Positions 10,043 through 18,406 of a stretch of 32,391 nucleotides of DNA are shown here, piece after piece. The DNA comes from Gallionella sp. (GTDB lineage: Bacteria > Pseudomonadota > Gammaproteobacteria > Burkholderiales > Gallionellaceae), in assembly GCA_030652475.1 (NCBI GenBank), contig JAUSAO010000054.1:1-32391 (forward strand), given 5' to 3'. Under the pieces are notes generated by a model. That model worked only from the letters and a program-made list of their open reading frames with translations. It was not told the DNA's origin and made no database searches. Numbering within the stretch: position 1 is the stretch's first letter; every line of letters starts with the position of its first letter. The position numbers and the translations under genes were made by a program.

Positions 10043-10060
10043 ACCACTATATGTAGTGGT
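10043..10060. promoter_or_regulatory. NrdR box upstream of nrdJ
   Basis: The 18-bp perfect palindrome ACCACTATATGTAGTGGT, apart from its central pair, fits the NrdR consensus (ACACTATATATAGTGT-like). On the - strand it overlaps a possible -10 (TATAGT). NrdR boxes usually come in pairs about three helical turns apart; an imperfect palindrome CAGATA-7-TATCTG is centred at 10020, 31.5 bp away. NrdR with ATP/dATP would repress nrdJ when dNTPs are plentiful. Confidence 0.75.
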
Positions 10061-10315
10061 TATGTTTCTAATTTGCACTAATTCTAGGGTGTTTTCAGGG
10101 TGGCCGCAAGTGAAATAAAGACCTGTTTTTTTCTGAAATTCGGGCTGATAAGCAGAGGGAATTGCGGCCGGAACGGGACAGGCAAACGACTCATTCCTGC
10201 TGGTGCGCACGCGTTGCTGCGTTCCTTCTCCACGCGCTTAATTCAATGCGGGTTAAACAGGTAATTCAGATGACATAAGTCCAAGGCATTCCGGGCGAGA
10301 GACTATGAATTTTGC

Positions 10316-11152
10316 TTACGTCTTAAACAACCGCACCAGCCCATCCAGTCCGACGAAATTAAAGGCATAGCTGGCCTGCGCCCTGACGACCGGTTTGGCG
10401 TGATAGGCGATGCTAATGCCGGCCTGTGCCATCATTTTCAGATCGTTTGCGCCATCGCCCATGGCGATCACCTGTTCGGGTTTAAGCCCCAGTTGGTCGC
10501 GAATCTTTAACAGCCATTCCGCCTTGCCCTGCGCGTCGAGTATCTCGCCCAACACACGACCGGTGAGCTTGCCGCCCACGATCTCCAGCGTGTTGGCGTG
10601 GGTGTAGTCCAGCCCGAGACGCGGCTTGAGTCGTTCGGTGAAAAATAAAAAGCCGCCGGATACCAGCAGTGTTTTGATGTTGTATTTTTTCAGTGCAGCC
10701 AGCATGAATTCAGCACCGGGATTTAGCTTTAGCCTCTCGTCATACACGCGTTGCAGTGCCACTTCGTCCAAACCTTCGAGCAGCGCCACGCGGCGACGCA
10801 GACTCTCGGCGAAATCGATTTCGCCACGCATCGCCGACTCGGTAATCGCCGCCACTTCGGGCTTCAGCCCCTGCATGTCGGCGATCTCGTCTATGCATTC
10901 TATGGAAATTAGCGTCGAATCCATGTCCATTACCACCAGGCCGAAGCCGGCCAGCGTCTTGCCCTCAGGCATGAAACCGTAGTCGATCTGATGCGCTAAG
11001 CAGTAAGCGGCGATGTCGTCATGCGGCGTAGCTCCGCACAAACGCCAGCTGTGCGCGTCGGTCTGTTCGCTGTGCGATGCGCCGGACAGCTTGGCGAGAT
11101 GCTGGATTTGTTCGGCGGGGATGTCGTGCAAGGCTAGCAGGATGAGGTTCAT
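10316..11152 (-). CDS. serB: Phosphoserine phosphatase
   Basis: Last step of serine synthesis: phosphoserine to serine and phosphate. It is a 278-residue HAD-family protein. The first 70 residues are an ACT-like regulatory region as in other long SerB proteins. The catalytic motif is DMDST (D76 nucleophile, D78), motif II is VSGGF (174-178) and the Mg-binding motif is GDGAND (232-237). It lies 35 bases after higA on the same strand and could be co-transcribed from the higBA or mfd promoter. Confidence 0.95.
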   Translation of the reverse strand: MNLILLALHDIPAEQIQHLAKLSGASHSEQTDAHSWRLCGATPHDDIAAYCLAHQIDYGFMPEGKTLAGFGLVVMDMDSTLISIECIDEIADMQGLKPEVAAITESAMRGEIDFAESLRRRVALLEGLDEVALQRVYDERLKLNPGAEFMLAALKKYNIKTLLVSGGFLFFTERLKPRLGLDYTHANTLEIVGGKLTGRVLGEILDAQGKAEWLLKIRDQLGLKPEQVIAMGDGANDLKMMAQAGISIAYHAKPVVRAQASYAFNFVGLDGLVRLFKT

Positions 11153-11187
11153 GTTGATATTTCAGTGAATAATTATATTAAAGACGG

Positions 11188-11589
11188 TTATAGAAACAGC
11201 GCCGCCGAAATGCCAAACCGTTCCGCCATGGCTTTGGCCTGACGGGCATTGAAATCGCGCCGCCCCGACAGCAATTCGGACACCACGCCCTGGCTGCCCA
11301 GTTCGGGCAGGCCGCTTTGGCGTAAGTTATCGCGTTGCATCAGGTAGCGTAACGCTTCTGCCCCCGTCGCTGCTGGCGGCATCTCGTCTTTGGCCTCATA
11401 TTCAGCAACCAGTTCGCCCAGATAGTCCGCCAGTCGGGCGAGAGGATGGGCTTGATCCGCACCGCCTGCATCAAGGGCCGCATCCAGCGCTTCGACAAGA
11501 TCGGCATATTCCTGCTCATTGCGCGCGGGTTGCAGCAGGGGCGCGACATAGCTCCAGTGTTGCATTGCAATTTCAAGACGTGCATTCAT
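11188..11589 (-). CDS. higA: HigA-type antitoxin with C-terminal HTH
   Basis: A 133-residue antitoxin. The N-terminal half, including ARNEQEYADLVEALDAALD, is the acidic toxin-binding region. A helix-turn-helix of the Xre/HigA type occupies about residues 90-130 (GSQGVVSELLSGRRDF then ARQAKAMAERFGIS). Its start overlaps the higB stop by four bases, so the pair is translationally coupled, with the toxin gene first as is typical of hig loci. It probably represses its own promoter through the palindrome at 11879-11897. Confidence 0.88.
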   Translation of the reverse strand: MNARLEIAMQHWSYVAPLLQPARNEQEYADLVEALDAALDAGGADQAHPLARLADYLGELVAEYEAKDEMPPAATGAEALRYLMQRDNLRQSGLPELGSQGVVSELLSGRRDFNARQAKAMAERFGISAALFL

Positions 11590-11870
11590 TTCCAGCCTCC
11601 CTGATCGTATTCCTTGTGCGTCAAGACTGCCCTGATGAAGATTCGCCCGGTGTTGAAGTGGATCGCGGCGATCAGGCGCAGTTTGTTCCCGCCGATGTCA
11701 AAAACGAACACATCGCCCACTTTGTCTGTGCTGGGGAACAGTGCCCGCACTTCCGAAAAGTTGCGCCAATCAGCTTTTTTGCAAAGCCGATACCACTGTT
11801 CCAGCGCAGTGGAACACTGTGGGTGCGTTTGTTGTGCGCTCACTATCCGGCGGTGGGTGATGATGTGCAT
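11586..11870 (-). CDS. higB: HigB-type toxin (RelE-like mRNA interferase)
   Basis: A 94-residue basic protein of the HigB_toxin family (PF09907 type). Family marks are the WRNFSEVRALFPSTDKVGD segment, FDIGGNKLRLIAAI and the C-terminal IRAVLTHKEYD. It would cut mRNA on the ribosome when HigA is degraded. The ATG lies only five bases after a TATAAT hexamer, so transcription would begin at or next to the start codon. The gene follows mfd by 34 bases. Confidence 0.9.
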   Translation of the reverse strand: MHIITHRRIVSAQQTHPQCSTALEQWYRLCKKADWRNFSEVRALFPSTDKVGDVFVFDIGGNKLRLIAAIHFNTGRIFIRAVLTHKEYDQGGWK

Positions 11871-11875
11871 GACTG

Positions 11876-11903
11876 ATTATATCTCAATATGAGATATGCG
11901 CAA
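11876..11903 (-). promoter_or_regulatory. higBA promoter with palindromic operator
   Basis: Reading the - strand: TTGCGC (11898-11903), a 16-bp spacer, then TATAAT (11876-11881). The palindrome ATATCTCA-3-TGAGATAT (11879-11897) fills the spacer and runs into the -10, so a repressor bound there would block RNA polymerase. HigA is the obvious candidate. The -35 almost touches the mfd stop codon. Confidence 0.75.
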
Positions 11904-11904
11904 G

Positions 11905-14900
11905 TTACTTCAGTTCATTGAAGAAATTCTTGATGGCCAGCACGCGCTGATTCAGGTCGCCGTATTTTAACTCGATACGCAGCTTGTCCTGCCCGGTCAT
12001 TTTGATGTGACGTTTGCTCTGGATCAGGGTGATGATCTTCATCGGGTCGATAGGCGGATTCTGGATGAACTGGATCTGGATCGCCTCATCGGAGGCATCT
12101 ACCTTGCTGATGCCCAGCGGTTTCGCCGCGATGCGCAGGCGATGGCTGTCGAGCAGGGTCTGCGCGGGTTCCGGCAGCAGACCGAAACGGTCTATCAGTT
12201 CCTGATGCATTTCATCGAGTTCTGTCTGACTGGCGCAATTGGCCATCCGCTTGTAGATCACCAGGCGCTGGTGGATGTCGCCGCAATAATCATCGGGCAG
12301 CAGCGCCGGGCTATGCAGGTTGATCTCTGTCGTCACGCCCAGCGGGTGCGCCATGTCGGGCTCTTTGCCTTGTCGCAGCGACGCTACGGCGGCATTGAGC
12401 ATCTCGGTATACAGCGAAAAGCCGATTTCCTGCATCTCGCCGCTTTGCGACTCGCCCAGCACTTCGCCCGCGCCGCGTATCTCCAGATCGTGCATCGCCA
12501 GATAAAAGCCGCTGCCCAGTTGTTCCATCGCCTGTATCGCGTCCAGACGTTTCTTCGCCTGCGAAGTCAGCCCGTCCAGACTGTCCACCAGCAGATAGGC
12601 ATACGCCTGGTGGTGCGAGCGTCCGACACGGCCGCGCAACTGGTGCAGTTGCGCCAGTCCGAAGCGGTCGGCGCGGTTCATGATGATGGTATTGGCGGTG
12701 GGAATGTCGATGCCGGTCTCGATGATGGTGGTGCACAGCAGGATGTTGAAACGTTGCTGATAGAAATCCTTCATCACCGCTTCCAGTTCGCGTTCGCCCA
12801 TCTGTCCGTGCGCCACGCGGATGCGTGCCTCGGGCAGCAACTCGGTGAGTTTTTCCGCCATGTTGGCGATGGTGTCCACTTCGTTGTGCAGGAAATAAAT
12901 CTGGCCGCCGCGCTTGAGTTCACGCAGCACCGCTTCGCGAATGATGCCCTGACTGTAGGCGCTGACGAAGGTCTTGATCGACAGGCGGCGTTGCGGCGCG
13001 GTGGCGATGATGGAAAAATCGCGCAGTCCTTCGAGCGACATCGCCAGCGTGCGCGGTATCGGTGTCGCGGTCAGCGTCAGAATATCCACCTCGGCGCGCA
13101 GCGCCTTGAGTTTTTCCTTCTGCTGTACGCCGAAACGGTGCTCCTCGTCGATGATCAGTAGTCCCAGGTTATCGAAGGCTATGCCTTTCTGGATCAGCTT
13201 GTGCGTGCCGATGATGATGTCGAGCTTGCCCTCAGCCATTTCTTTTAGCGCCTGGGTCTGTTCTTTGGCGGAACGGAAACGTGACAACTCACCGATGCGG
13301 ATCGGCCAGTCGGCGAAGCGGTTGGAGAAATTCTGGAAATGCTGCTCGGCCAGCAGGGTGGTGGGAACCAGAACGGCGACCTGCTTGCCGTCCATTACGG
13401 CGACGAAGGCGGCGCGCAAGGCGACTTCGGTTTTGCCGAACCCGACATCGCCGCAGATCAGTCTGTCCATCGGCTTGCCGGATTGCAGATCGTTAATTAC
13501 GGCCTCGATGGCGGCGGCCTGATCCGGCGTTTCCTCGAAGCCGAAACCGGCAGAAAATTCTTCGTAGTCGCGCGGGGTCAGCTTGAAGGCGTGGCCTTTA
13601 CGGGTGGCACGCTGCGCATAAATATTCAACAATTCGGCGGCAGTGTCGCGCACCTGCTGCATCGCACGGCGTTTAGCCTTGTCCCACGCCCCGCTGCCCA
13701 GTTTGTGCAAGGGGGCGGTATCCGCCGCGCCGCCGCTGTAGCGACCGATCACGTGCAGTTGCGACACAGGCACGTAGAGCTTGTCGTTGCCCTGATATTC
13801 CAGCAGCAGGAATTCGCCTTCACCTTCGCCCAGGTCCAGATTCACCAGCCCCTGATAACGGGCGATACCGTGCTGCTCATGCACCACCGGATCGCCGACC
13901 TTGAGTTCGGACAGATCGCGCAGCATGCCCTCGACGCTACTCTTTTTTGCGATGCGTGCGGCGCGGTTGCGCGGCTGTGAGGCGTAAAGCTCGCTCTCGG
14001 TGACGATGGCCAATTTTTGATCAGGCAGTAGAAAGCCGTTCTGCAATGGGCCTATGCCCAGCGCGAACTTGCCCTTGCCCTTCAGGAAGATGGAAAAATC
14101 CTCGCATGCGCTGGGTTTCAGGCCGTATTCGAGCAGATAGCCCGACATGATTTCACGCCGGCCGAGGCTGTCTGCCAGCAGCAGCGTGCGTCCGTCGAAG
14201 TTCTCCAGGAACTGCGCAAACGCCTGCGTAGGAATGTCGGCATGACGGTTTACTGCGATGTTGGGAATGTGACTGGTCGCGCAGGCAACCCCTCCCGACC
14301 TCCCCTTATCAGGGGAGGAGTCCTCTGCTCCCTCCCTGATAAGGGAGGGTTGGGGTGGGTTAGGCATGATGTCCAGTCGCGCGAATTCCTTGAGCGCGAT
14401 GAAGAAGGCCTCGCTATCCATGAACAGATCGCGCAGCGGCAACAGCGGATGTTGCGGGTCGCCTCTGAGCAGGTTGTAGCGCGAGGCGGCATCCACGCCG
14501 AATTGCGCAATAGCACCGTCCACATTGCCGTGCAGGCATACGGTCGTGCTCTTGGGTAAATAGTCGAACAGCGTGGCGGTCTTGTCGAAAAACAGCGGCA
14601 GGTAATACTCGATGCCCGCCGGGGCGTTGCCCTTGCTGACCTCCTTGTAGATGCGCGACTTGGACGGGTCGCCTTCGAAGCGGTCGCGGAAATTCTGGCG
14701 AAATTTCGCCTGACCTTTTTCATCCAGCGGGAATTCGCGCGCAGGCAGCAGGCGGATCTCCGGTACCGGATACAGGGTGCGCTGCGTGTCCACATCGAAG
14801 GTGGCGATACTCTCGATCTCGTCGTCGAACAGGTCGATGCGATACGGCAGCACGCTGCCCATCGCAAACAGATCGATGATGCCACCGCGCACGCAGAATT

Positions 14901-15360
14901 CGCCGGGCGACAACACCTGCTGCACATGGCTGTATCCGGCGAACGACATCTGTTCGCGCAGGCCTGGTATATTCAGTTTTTCACCGCGTTTCAGGAAGAA
15001 GGTGAACGCCGCCAGATATTCTGCCGGTGGCAGGGGGTAAAGCGCGGTGGTTACCGGTACCAGCAGCACGTCACATGACTGGCTGCGCACATGGTGCAGC
15101 GTCGCCAGTCGCTCGGAAATCAGATCCTGATGCGGCGAGAAATGATCATATGGCAGCGTCTCCCAGTCCGGCAGCAGATGCACGCGCAGTTCAGGCGCGA
15201 AGAACGGGATTTCCTCCCGCAGTCGCTGTGCCTCCAGCGCGCTGGCGGTGATAATCACCAGGGGCGCTTCTTTTTTCGTCAGCTGCGCCAGTGCCAGCGC
15301 GTCGGACGAGCCGATCAGTTGTGTGTAGCGGGGACGGGCATGGGATGAGGTGAACAGCAT
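11905..15360 (-). CDS. mfd: Transcription-repair coupling factor
   Basis: An ATP-driven translocase that removes stalled RNA polymerase from DNA lesions and recruits UvrA. It has 1151 residues, normal for the family. Domains in order: UvrB-like N-terminal region; CarD-like RNA polymerase interaction domain near residues 485-560 (VVHEQHGIARYQGL); translocase with Walker A GDVGFGKT near 633-640 and DEEH near 736; RecG-like motif RGRVGRSHHQAYAYLL; and the C-terminal TRCF domain. A palindromic element adds about 25-30 residues near position 333-358 (including NPPQPSLIREG) between two conserved segments. The frame is intact, so the protein is probably functional. Confidence 0.97.
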   Translation of the reverse strand: MLFTSSHARPRYTQLIGSSDALALAQLTKKEAPLVIITASALEAQRLREEIPFFAPELRVHLLPDWETLPYDHFSPHQDLISERLATLHHVRSQSCDVLLVPVTTALYPLPPAEYLAAFTFFLKRGEKLNIPGLREQMSFAGYSHVQQVLSPGEFCVRGGIIDLFAMGSVLPYRIDLFDDEIESIATFDVDTQRTLYPVPEIRLLPAREFPLDEKGQAKFRQNFRDRFEGDPSKSRIYKEVSKGNAPAGIEYYLPLFFDKTATLFDYLPKSTTVCLHGNVDGAIAQFGVDAASRYNLLRGDPQHPLLPLRDLFMDSEAFFIALKEFARLDIMPNPPQPSLIREGAEDSSPDKGRSGGVACATSHIPNIAVNRHADIPTQAFAQFLENFDGRTLLLADSLGRREIMSGYLLEYGLKPSACEDFSIFLKGKGKFALGIGPLQNGFLLPDQKLAIVTESELYASQPRNRAARIAKKSSVEGMLRDLSELKVGDPVVHEQHGIARYQGLVNLDLGEGEGEFLLLEYQGNDKLYVPVSQLHVIGRYSGGAADTAPLHKLGSGAWDKAKRRAMQQVRDTAAELLNIYAQRATRKGHAFKLTPRDYEEFSAGFGFEETPDQAAAIEAVINDLQSGKPMDRLICGDVGFGKTEVALRAAFVAVMDGKQVAVLVPTTLLAEQHFQNFSNRFADWPIRIGELSRFRSAKEQTQALKEMAEGKLDIIIGTHKLIQKGIAFDNLGLLIIDEEHRFGVQQKEKLKALRAEVDILTLTATPIPRTLAMSLEGLRDFSIIATAPQRRLSIKTFVSAYSQGIIREAVLRELKRGGQIYFLHNEVDTIANMAEKLTELLPEARIRVAHGQMGERELEAVMKDFYQQRFNILLCTTIIETGIDIPTANTIIMNRADRFGLAQLHQLRGRVGRSHHQAYAYLLVDSLDGLTSQAKKRLDAIQAMEQLGSGFYLAMHDLEIRGAGEVLGESQSGEMQEIGFSLYTEMLNAAVASLRQGKEPDMAHPLGVTTEINLHSPALLPDDYCGDIHQRLVIYKRMANCASQTELDEMHQELIDRFGLLPEPAQTLLDSHRLRIAAKPLGISKVDASDEAIQIQFIQNPPIDPMKIITLIQSKRHIKMTGQDKLRIELKYGDLNQRVLAIKNFFNELK
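14287..14361. repeat. Palindromic element inserted in frame in mfd
   Basis: About 75 bp organised as one large inverted repeat whose two arms each contain a smaller hairpin: CTCCCCTTATCAGGGGAG at 14300-14317, and CCTCCCTGATAAGGGAGG at 14331-14348. The outer ends are AACCCCTCCC and the reverse complement of AACCCACCCC. It is translated on the - strand as part of Mfd without breaking the frame. Confidence 0.8.
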
Positions 15361-15386
15361 GGCAGATTGCAGGGAATGAGACTAAC

Positions 15387-15414
15387 AGCCGCGCATTATA
15401 AATTAAACGCGGCT
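15387..15414 (-). promoter_or_regulatory. Candidate mfd promoter -10 within an inverted repeat
   Basis: On the - strand a perfect TATAAT (15395-15400) lies 35 bases before the mfd ATG. It is enclosed by the 7-bp inverted repeat AGCCGCG / CGCGGCT. No good -35 was found 16-18 bp upstream, so this is tentative. Confidence 0.4.
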
Positions 15415-15466
15415 CCGTCGTCGGAGATAGCATGCCCGACTGTCGTGCATGAACAAAAACGCGTAG

Positions 15467-15835
15467 TCAGTAACTTTTGGAAGCGCTGCGTTTGCCCGGG
15501 CGTGATTTTTGAGTGATTATGCCTTTTACCACGGATAAATCTGCAATCGGCACATCGGGGTAATTCGCATTGAGCGCATGCAAACACCAGCCGGATTCGC
15601 ACTGAGCCAGTTGGCGGAAAATGTATTCTTCATTGTGAAAGGCCAGTATGTAATTCCCGGCTGTGGCCAGAGCGCCAGGTTCAATAATGATGACCTCGCC
15701 TTCATTGAATTCCGGCATCATGCTGTCGCCCAGCACCATCAGTGCAAACGGTTCATCATTGCCGCAGTAATTTTGCTCCTCCGCGTCGACTTTTTCGGCC
15801 GCAATCGGGATGATTTTTCGGGTTAATGTCGTCAT
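15467..15835 (-). CDS. S24 (LexA/UmuD-like) peptidase-domain protein without HTH
   Basis: A 122-residue protein from the ATG at 15835, chosen for the AAGGA about 10 bases upstream; an in-frame ATG at 15877 has no ribosome-binding site. The nucleophile motif LGDSMMPEF (S38) and the following EGEVIIIEP are typical of the LexA/UmuD self-cleavage fold. There is no DNA-binding domain. The position of the general-base Lys of LexA is Arg (EYIFRQL, R74), so self-cleavage is uncertain. It lies upstream of mfd on the same strand and divergent from ispD. UmuD-like, repressor-like or non-catalytic roles are all possible. Confidence 0.75.
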   Translation of the reverse strand: MTTLTRKIIPIAAEKVDAEEQNYCGNDEPFALMVLGDSMMPEFNEGEVIIIEPGALATAGNYILAFHNEEYIFRQLAQCESGWCLHALNANYPDVPIADLSVVKGIITQKSRPGKRSASKSY

Positions 15836-15970
15836 GTCGCGCTGTCCTTGGATAAGTGAACCCGATATTACCTGCATGCCGGTGGGAAACAGGCCAGGTT
15901 TTAATCAGGCGGCTATTTTAGCTGACTACTGAACGAACGTCAGATTGTCATTTTCAATTACAATCCGCCC

Positions 15971-16666
15971 ATGACTGAATTTCACGCACTGGTTCCCGCC
16001 GCCGGTTTTGGCGCGCGCATGGGACATGACATTCCCAAACAATATCTGCCGCTGGCCGGGCAGCCGATGATTTTTCACGCGATCAATACCTTGTGCTCCT
16101 GCACCGGGATTTCCACGGTGTTTGTGGTGCTGTCGCCCGATGACAGCCTGTTTCATGAGTTTGACTGGAAGCCATTCGGCGACAAGTTGCAGACCTTGTA
16201 CTGTGGCGGGGAAACGCGTGCGGAGACGGTGTTGAACGGCTTGCTGGCGAGTGAAATCGAACCGGACGACTGGGTGCTGGTGCACGATGCGGCGCGCCCC
16301 TGTCTGACGCAGGCGCATCTGGGCAAGCTGATAGCCGAGCTGCGCGATGATGCAGTGGGCGGGATACTGGCCGTGCCGGTGGCGGATACGCTGAAACGCA
16401 GTGATGCTGCGCAACGCATACTTAAAACCGAGAACCGCGAGCAGTTATGGCAGGCACAGACCCCGCAGATGTTTAGAGCCGGGCTGCTGGTACAGGCCTT
16501 GCAGCAATGTAAGGCAGTGACTGACGAAGCCTCGGCGATCGAGGCGCTGGGGCTGCAACCGAAACTGGTGGCGGGCGATTCGAGTAATTTCAAGGTGACT
16601 TATCCGCAGGATTTGCTGATGGCCGAGTTGCTTTTGGGTAGGGTGGGCAAGGTTGCCCACGCGTAA
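15971..16666 (+). CDS. ispD: 2-C-methyl-D-erythritol 4-phosphate cytidylyltransferase
   Basis: Third step of the MEP isoprenoid pathway: MEP plus CTP to CDP-ME. It has 231 residues, usual length. The N-terminal nucleotide-binding motif is PAAGFGARMGHDIPKQY. Other family marks are GGETRAETVLNGL, VLVHDAARPCL, a QTPQMF motif and the C-terminal GDSSNFKVTYPQDL. It starts 135 bases from the divergent S24 gene and is followed 28 bases later by ispF, the common pairing in this class. Confidence 0.96.
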   Translation: MTEFHALVPAAGFGARMGHDIPKQYLPLAGQPMIFHAINTLCSCTGISTVFVVLSPDDSLFHEFDWKPFGDKLQTLYCGGETRAETVLNGLLASEIEPDDWVLVHDAARPCLTQAHLGKLIAELRDDAVGGILAVPVADTLKRSDAAQRILKTENREQLWQAQTPQMFRAGLLVQALQQCKAVTDEASAIEALGLQPKLVAGDSSNFKVTYPQDLLMAELLLGRVGKVAHA

Positions 16667-16694
16667 ATAGTGATCTACGGCAGAAAGATTTGAA

Positions 16695-17168
16695 ATGCGT
16701 ATAGGCCAGGGTTTCGACGTTCATCAATTAGTAGAAGGCCGCCGATTGATCATCGGCGGGGTGGAGATTCCATATGACAAGGGCATGCTCGGACATTCCG
16801 ATGCGGACGTGTTGTTGCATGCGATCTGCGATGCGTTGCTGGGCGCGGCGGGATTGGGGGATATCGGCCGTCATTTTGCCGATACCGATGCGCAGTTCAA
16901 GAATATAGACAGCCGCATCCTGTTGCGAGAAACGCTGCATCTGGTGCGCAAGCAGGGTTTTCGTGTTGGCAACGTGGATGCGACCCTCATCGCGCAGGCG
17001 CCGAAAATGGCGCCGCATATCGCCCAAATGGTCGCGCATATTGCCGATGATTTACGTGTTGAGCGCAGTGCAGTGAACGTGAAGGCCACTACCACCGAGC
17101 ATCTGGGTTATGCCGGACGCGGCGAGGGCATTGCGGCGCAGGCCGTCGTACTGCTGTTGCCGAACTGA
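16695..17168 (+). CDS. ispF: 2-C-methyl-D-erythritol 2,4-cyclodiphosphate synthase
   Basis: Fifth step of the MEP pathway; forms the cyclic diphosphate with release of CMP. It has 157 residues. The zinc-binding motif GFDVHQL is at the N-terminus with [18 protein letters not shown] following. [10 protein letters not shown] and the C-terminal [18 protein letters not shown] complete the family signature. It is followed two bases later by tsaB, so the four genes ispD to rimI are probably one transcript. Confidence 0.97.
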   Translation: MRIGQGFDVHQLVEGRRLIIGGVEIPYDKGMLGHSDADVLLHAICDALLGAAGLGDIGRHFADTDAQFKNIDSRILLRETLHLVRKQGFRVGNVDATLIAQAPKMAPHIAQMVAHIADDLRVERSAVNVKATTTEHLGYAGRGEGIAAQAVVLLLPN

Positions 17169-17170
17169 TC

Positions 17171-17878
17171 ATGAAAGTATTGGCACTGGAAACATCCACC
17201 GAATACTGCTCGGTCGCACTCTGGCAGGACGGCATCGTGCTTGAGCATTGCGAGCGGGTCGGGCAAAAGCACTCGGAATTGCTGATGCCGATGCTGGATG
17301 CCGTGCTTAGGGAAGCGGGATGCGGGATTCAGGATATGGATGGGATCGCGTATGGTTCAGGGCCGGGTTCGTTCACCGGGGTGCGCATCGCCTGTGGGGT
17401 GACGCAGGGGCTGGCATTCGGTGCGAGCCTGCCCGTGGCGGGCATCTGCACCTTGCTGGCGCTGGCGGAAGCCTCCGGTCAGCAGCGGGTGATCGCGGCA
17501 CTGGACGCGCGTATGGGTGAAATTTATTGCGCTGTCTATGAAAAACGCGGCAATGTATGGAGTACGGTTTGTGAACCCTGTTTATGCAAGCCGGAAGACG
17601 CGCCTGTCGTCCCCGGCACGGGCTGGTTTGGTGTGGGTAGCGGTTTTGCAGAATTTGGCACGGTGTTGCATTCACGCTACTCCGTGCAGTTGAGCGGCGT
17701 AAATACGGCTGCCGTGCCGCAGGCTGCCGCAATCGCATCCCTGGGTGCAGCGCAATTTTCTGTTGGGCGTGGCATGGATGCGGCTGCAGCACTGCCGTTC
17801 TACTTGCGCGACAAGGTGGCGTTGAAGACCGCCGAGCGCGAGCAGCTGGCGGCTGAAAAATTGTTGCTGAGCCAATGA
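17171..17878 (+). CDS. tsaB: tRNA threonylcarbamoyladenosine biosynthesis protein TsaB
   Basis: Scaffold partner of TsaD in the t6A modification of ANN-decoding tRNAs. It has 235 residues, an ASKHA-fold protein. Marks: LALETSTEYCSVAL at the N-terminus, the QKHSELLMPMLDAVL segment, and YGSGPGSFTGVRIACG. It starts two bases after ispF and its stop overlaps the rimI start (ATGA). Confidence 0.95.
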   Translation: MKVLALETSTEYCSVALWQDGIVLEHCERVGQKHSELLMPMLDAVLREAGCGIQDMDGIAYGSGPGSFTGVRIACGVTQGLAFGASLPVAGICTLLALAEASGQQRVIAALDARMGEIYCAVYEKRGNVWSTVCEPCLCKPEDAPVVPGTGWFGVGSGFAEFGTVLHSRYSVQLSGVNTAAVPQAAAIASLGAAQFSVGRGMDAAAALPFYLRDKVALKTAEREQLAAEKLLLSQ

Positions 17879-18327
17879 GGCGGATGACAATAGCGGATGT
17901 CGATGCGGTGCTGGCCATCGAGCAGGCCGTGCAGCCTTATCCGTGGACGCGCGGCAATCTTTGCACTGCGCTGGATAGCGCTTACCTGTGTTACGTGGAT
18001 GAGGTGGCAGGCGAGTTGTGCAGTTTCGCGGTACTGATGCCGGGTGTGGATGAGGCGGAATTGCTCACGATAGGCGTAGCGGCAGCGCACCAGCGCAAGG
18101 GGTTGGGCAGGGCAATGTTGTCGGCGATGCTGGAAGTGGCCTGTGCCAAACAATTGTCACGCGTGTTTCTTGAAGTACGCGTCTCGAACCTGGGCGCGAT
18201 TGCCTTGTATCGTTGTGCCGGGTTTACCGAAGTGGGGATGCGGCGCGCTTATTACCGGAATGAAAAGGGTAGCGAGGACGCGATGGTGATGGCGTGTGAT
18301 CTCTCATCTCTCACGCTCGCGGGATAA
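17875..18327 (+). CDS. rimI: Ribosomal protein bS18 alanine N-acetyltransferase
   Basis: A 150-residue GNAT acetyltransferase. The acetyl-CoA loop is IGVAAAHQRKGLGRAML, and FLEVRVSNLGAIALYRCAGF is the typical RimI C-terminal signature. It would acetylate the N-terminus of ribosomal protein S18. The four-base overlap with tsaB indicates translational coupling, a common pairing. Confidence 0.93.
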   Translation: MRRMTIADVDAVLAIEQAVQPYPWTRGNLCTALDSAYLCYVDEVAGELCSFAVLMPGVDEAELLTIGVAAAHQRKGLGRAMLSAMLEVACAKQLSRVFLEVRVSNLGAIALYRCAGFTEVGMRRAYYRNEKGSEDAMVMACDLSSLTLAG

Positions 18328-18406
18328 ACAGAGACTCGGCTATCGTTTTTTGATAGCGCAGTCGGGTGCTTAGCAGTTACATCAGAACAGTTGGCAGAAA
18401 GGATTT

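Larger units (their letters stand above)
9982..10315 (-). promoter_or_regulatory. nrdJ upstream region
   Basis: This 334-bp gap between serB and nrdJ carries the nrdJ ribosome-binding site and the NrdR box pair. The part from about 10065 to 10315 has no open frame I would defend. I looked for a cobalamin riboswitch B12 box, which would fit a B12-dependent enzyme, and did not recognise one by eye. Confidence 0.5.

Noticed and set aside
9632..10210. 192-codon - strand frame overlapping the start of nrdJ
   Set aside because: Most of it is a shadow of nrdJ in another frame, rich in Arg and Ala; the remainder covers the nrdJ regulatory region.
12007..13161. 384-codon + strand frame opposite mfd
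   Set aside because: It is antisense to the conserved Mfd translocase; its composition (His, Gln, Arg rich) is that of a shadow frame.
18340..18370. GCTATCG-T5-TGATAGC hairpin between rimI and the uracil-DNA glycosylase gene
   Set aside because: The stem is short, the T-run is in the loop and not after the stem, so it is not a terminator.
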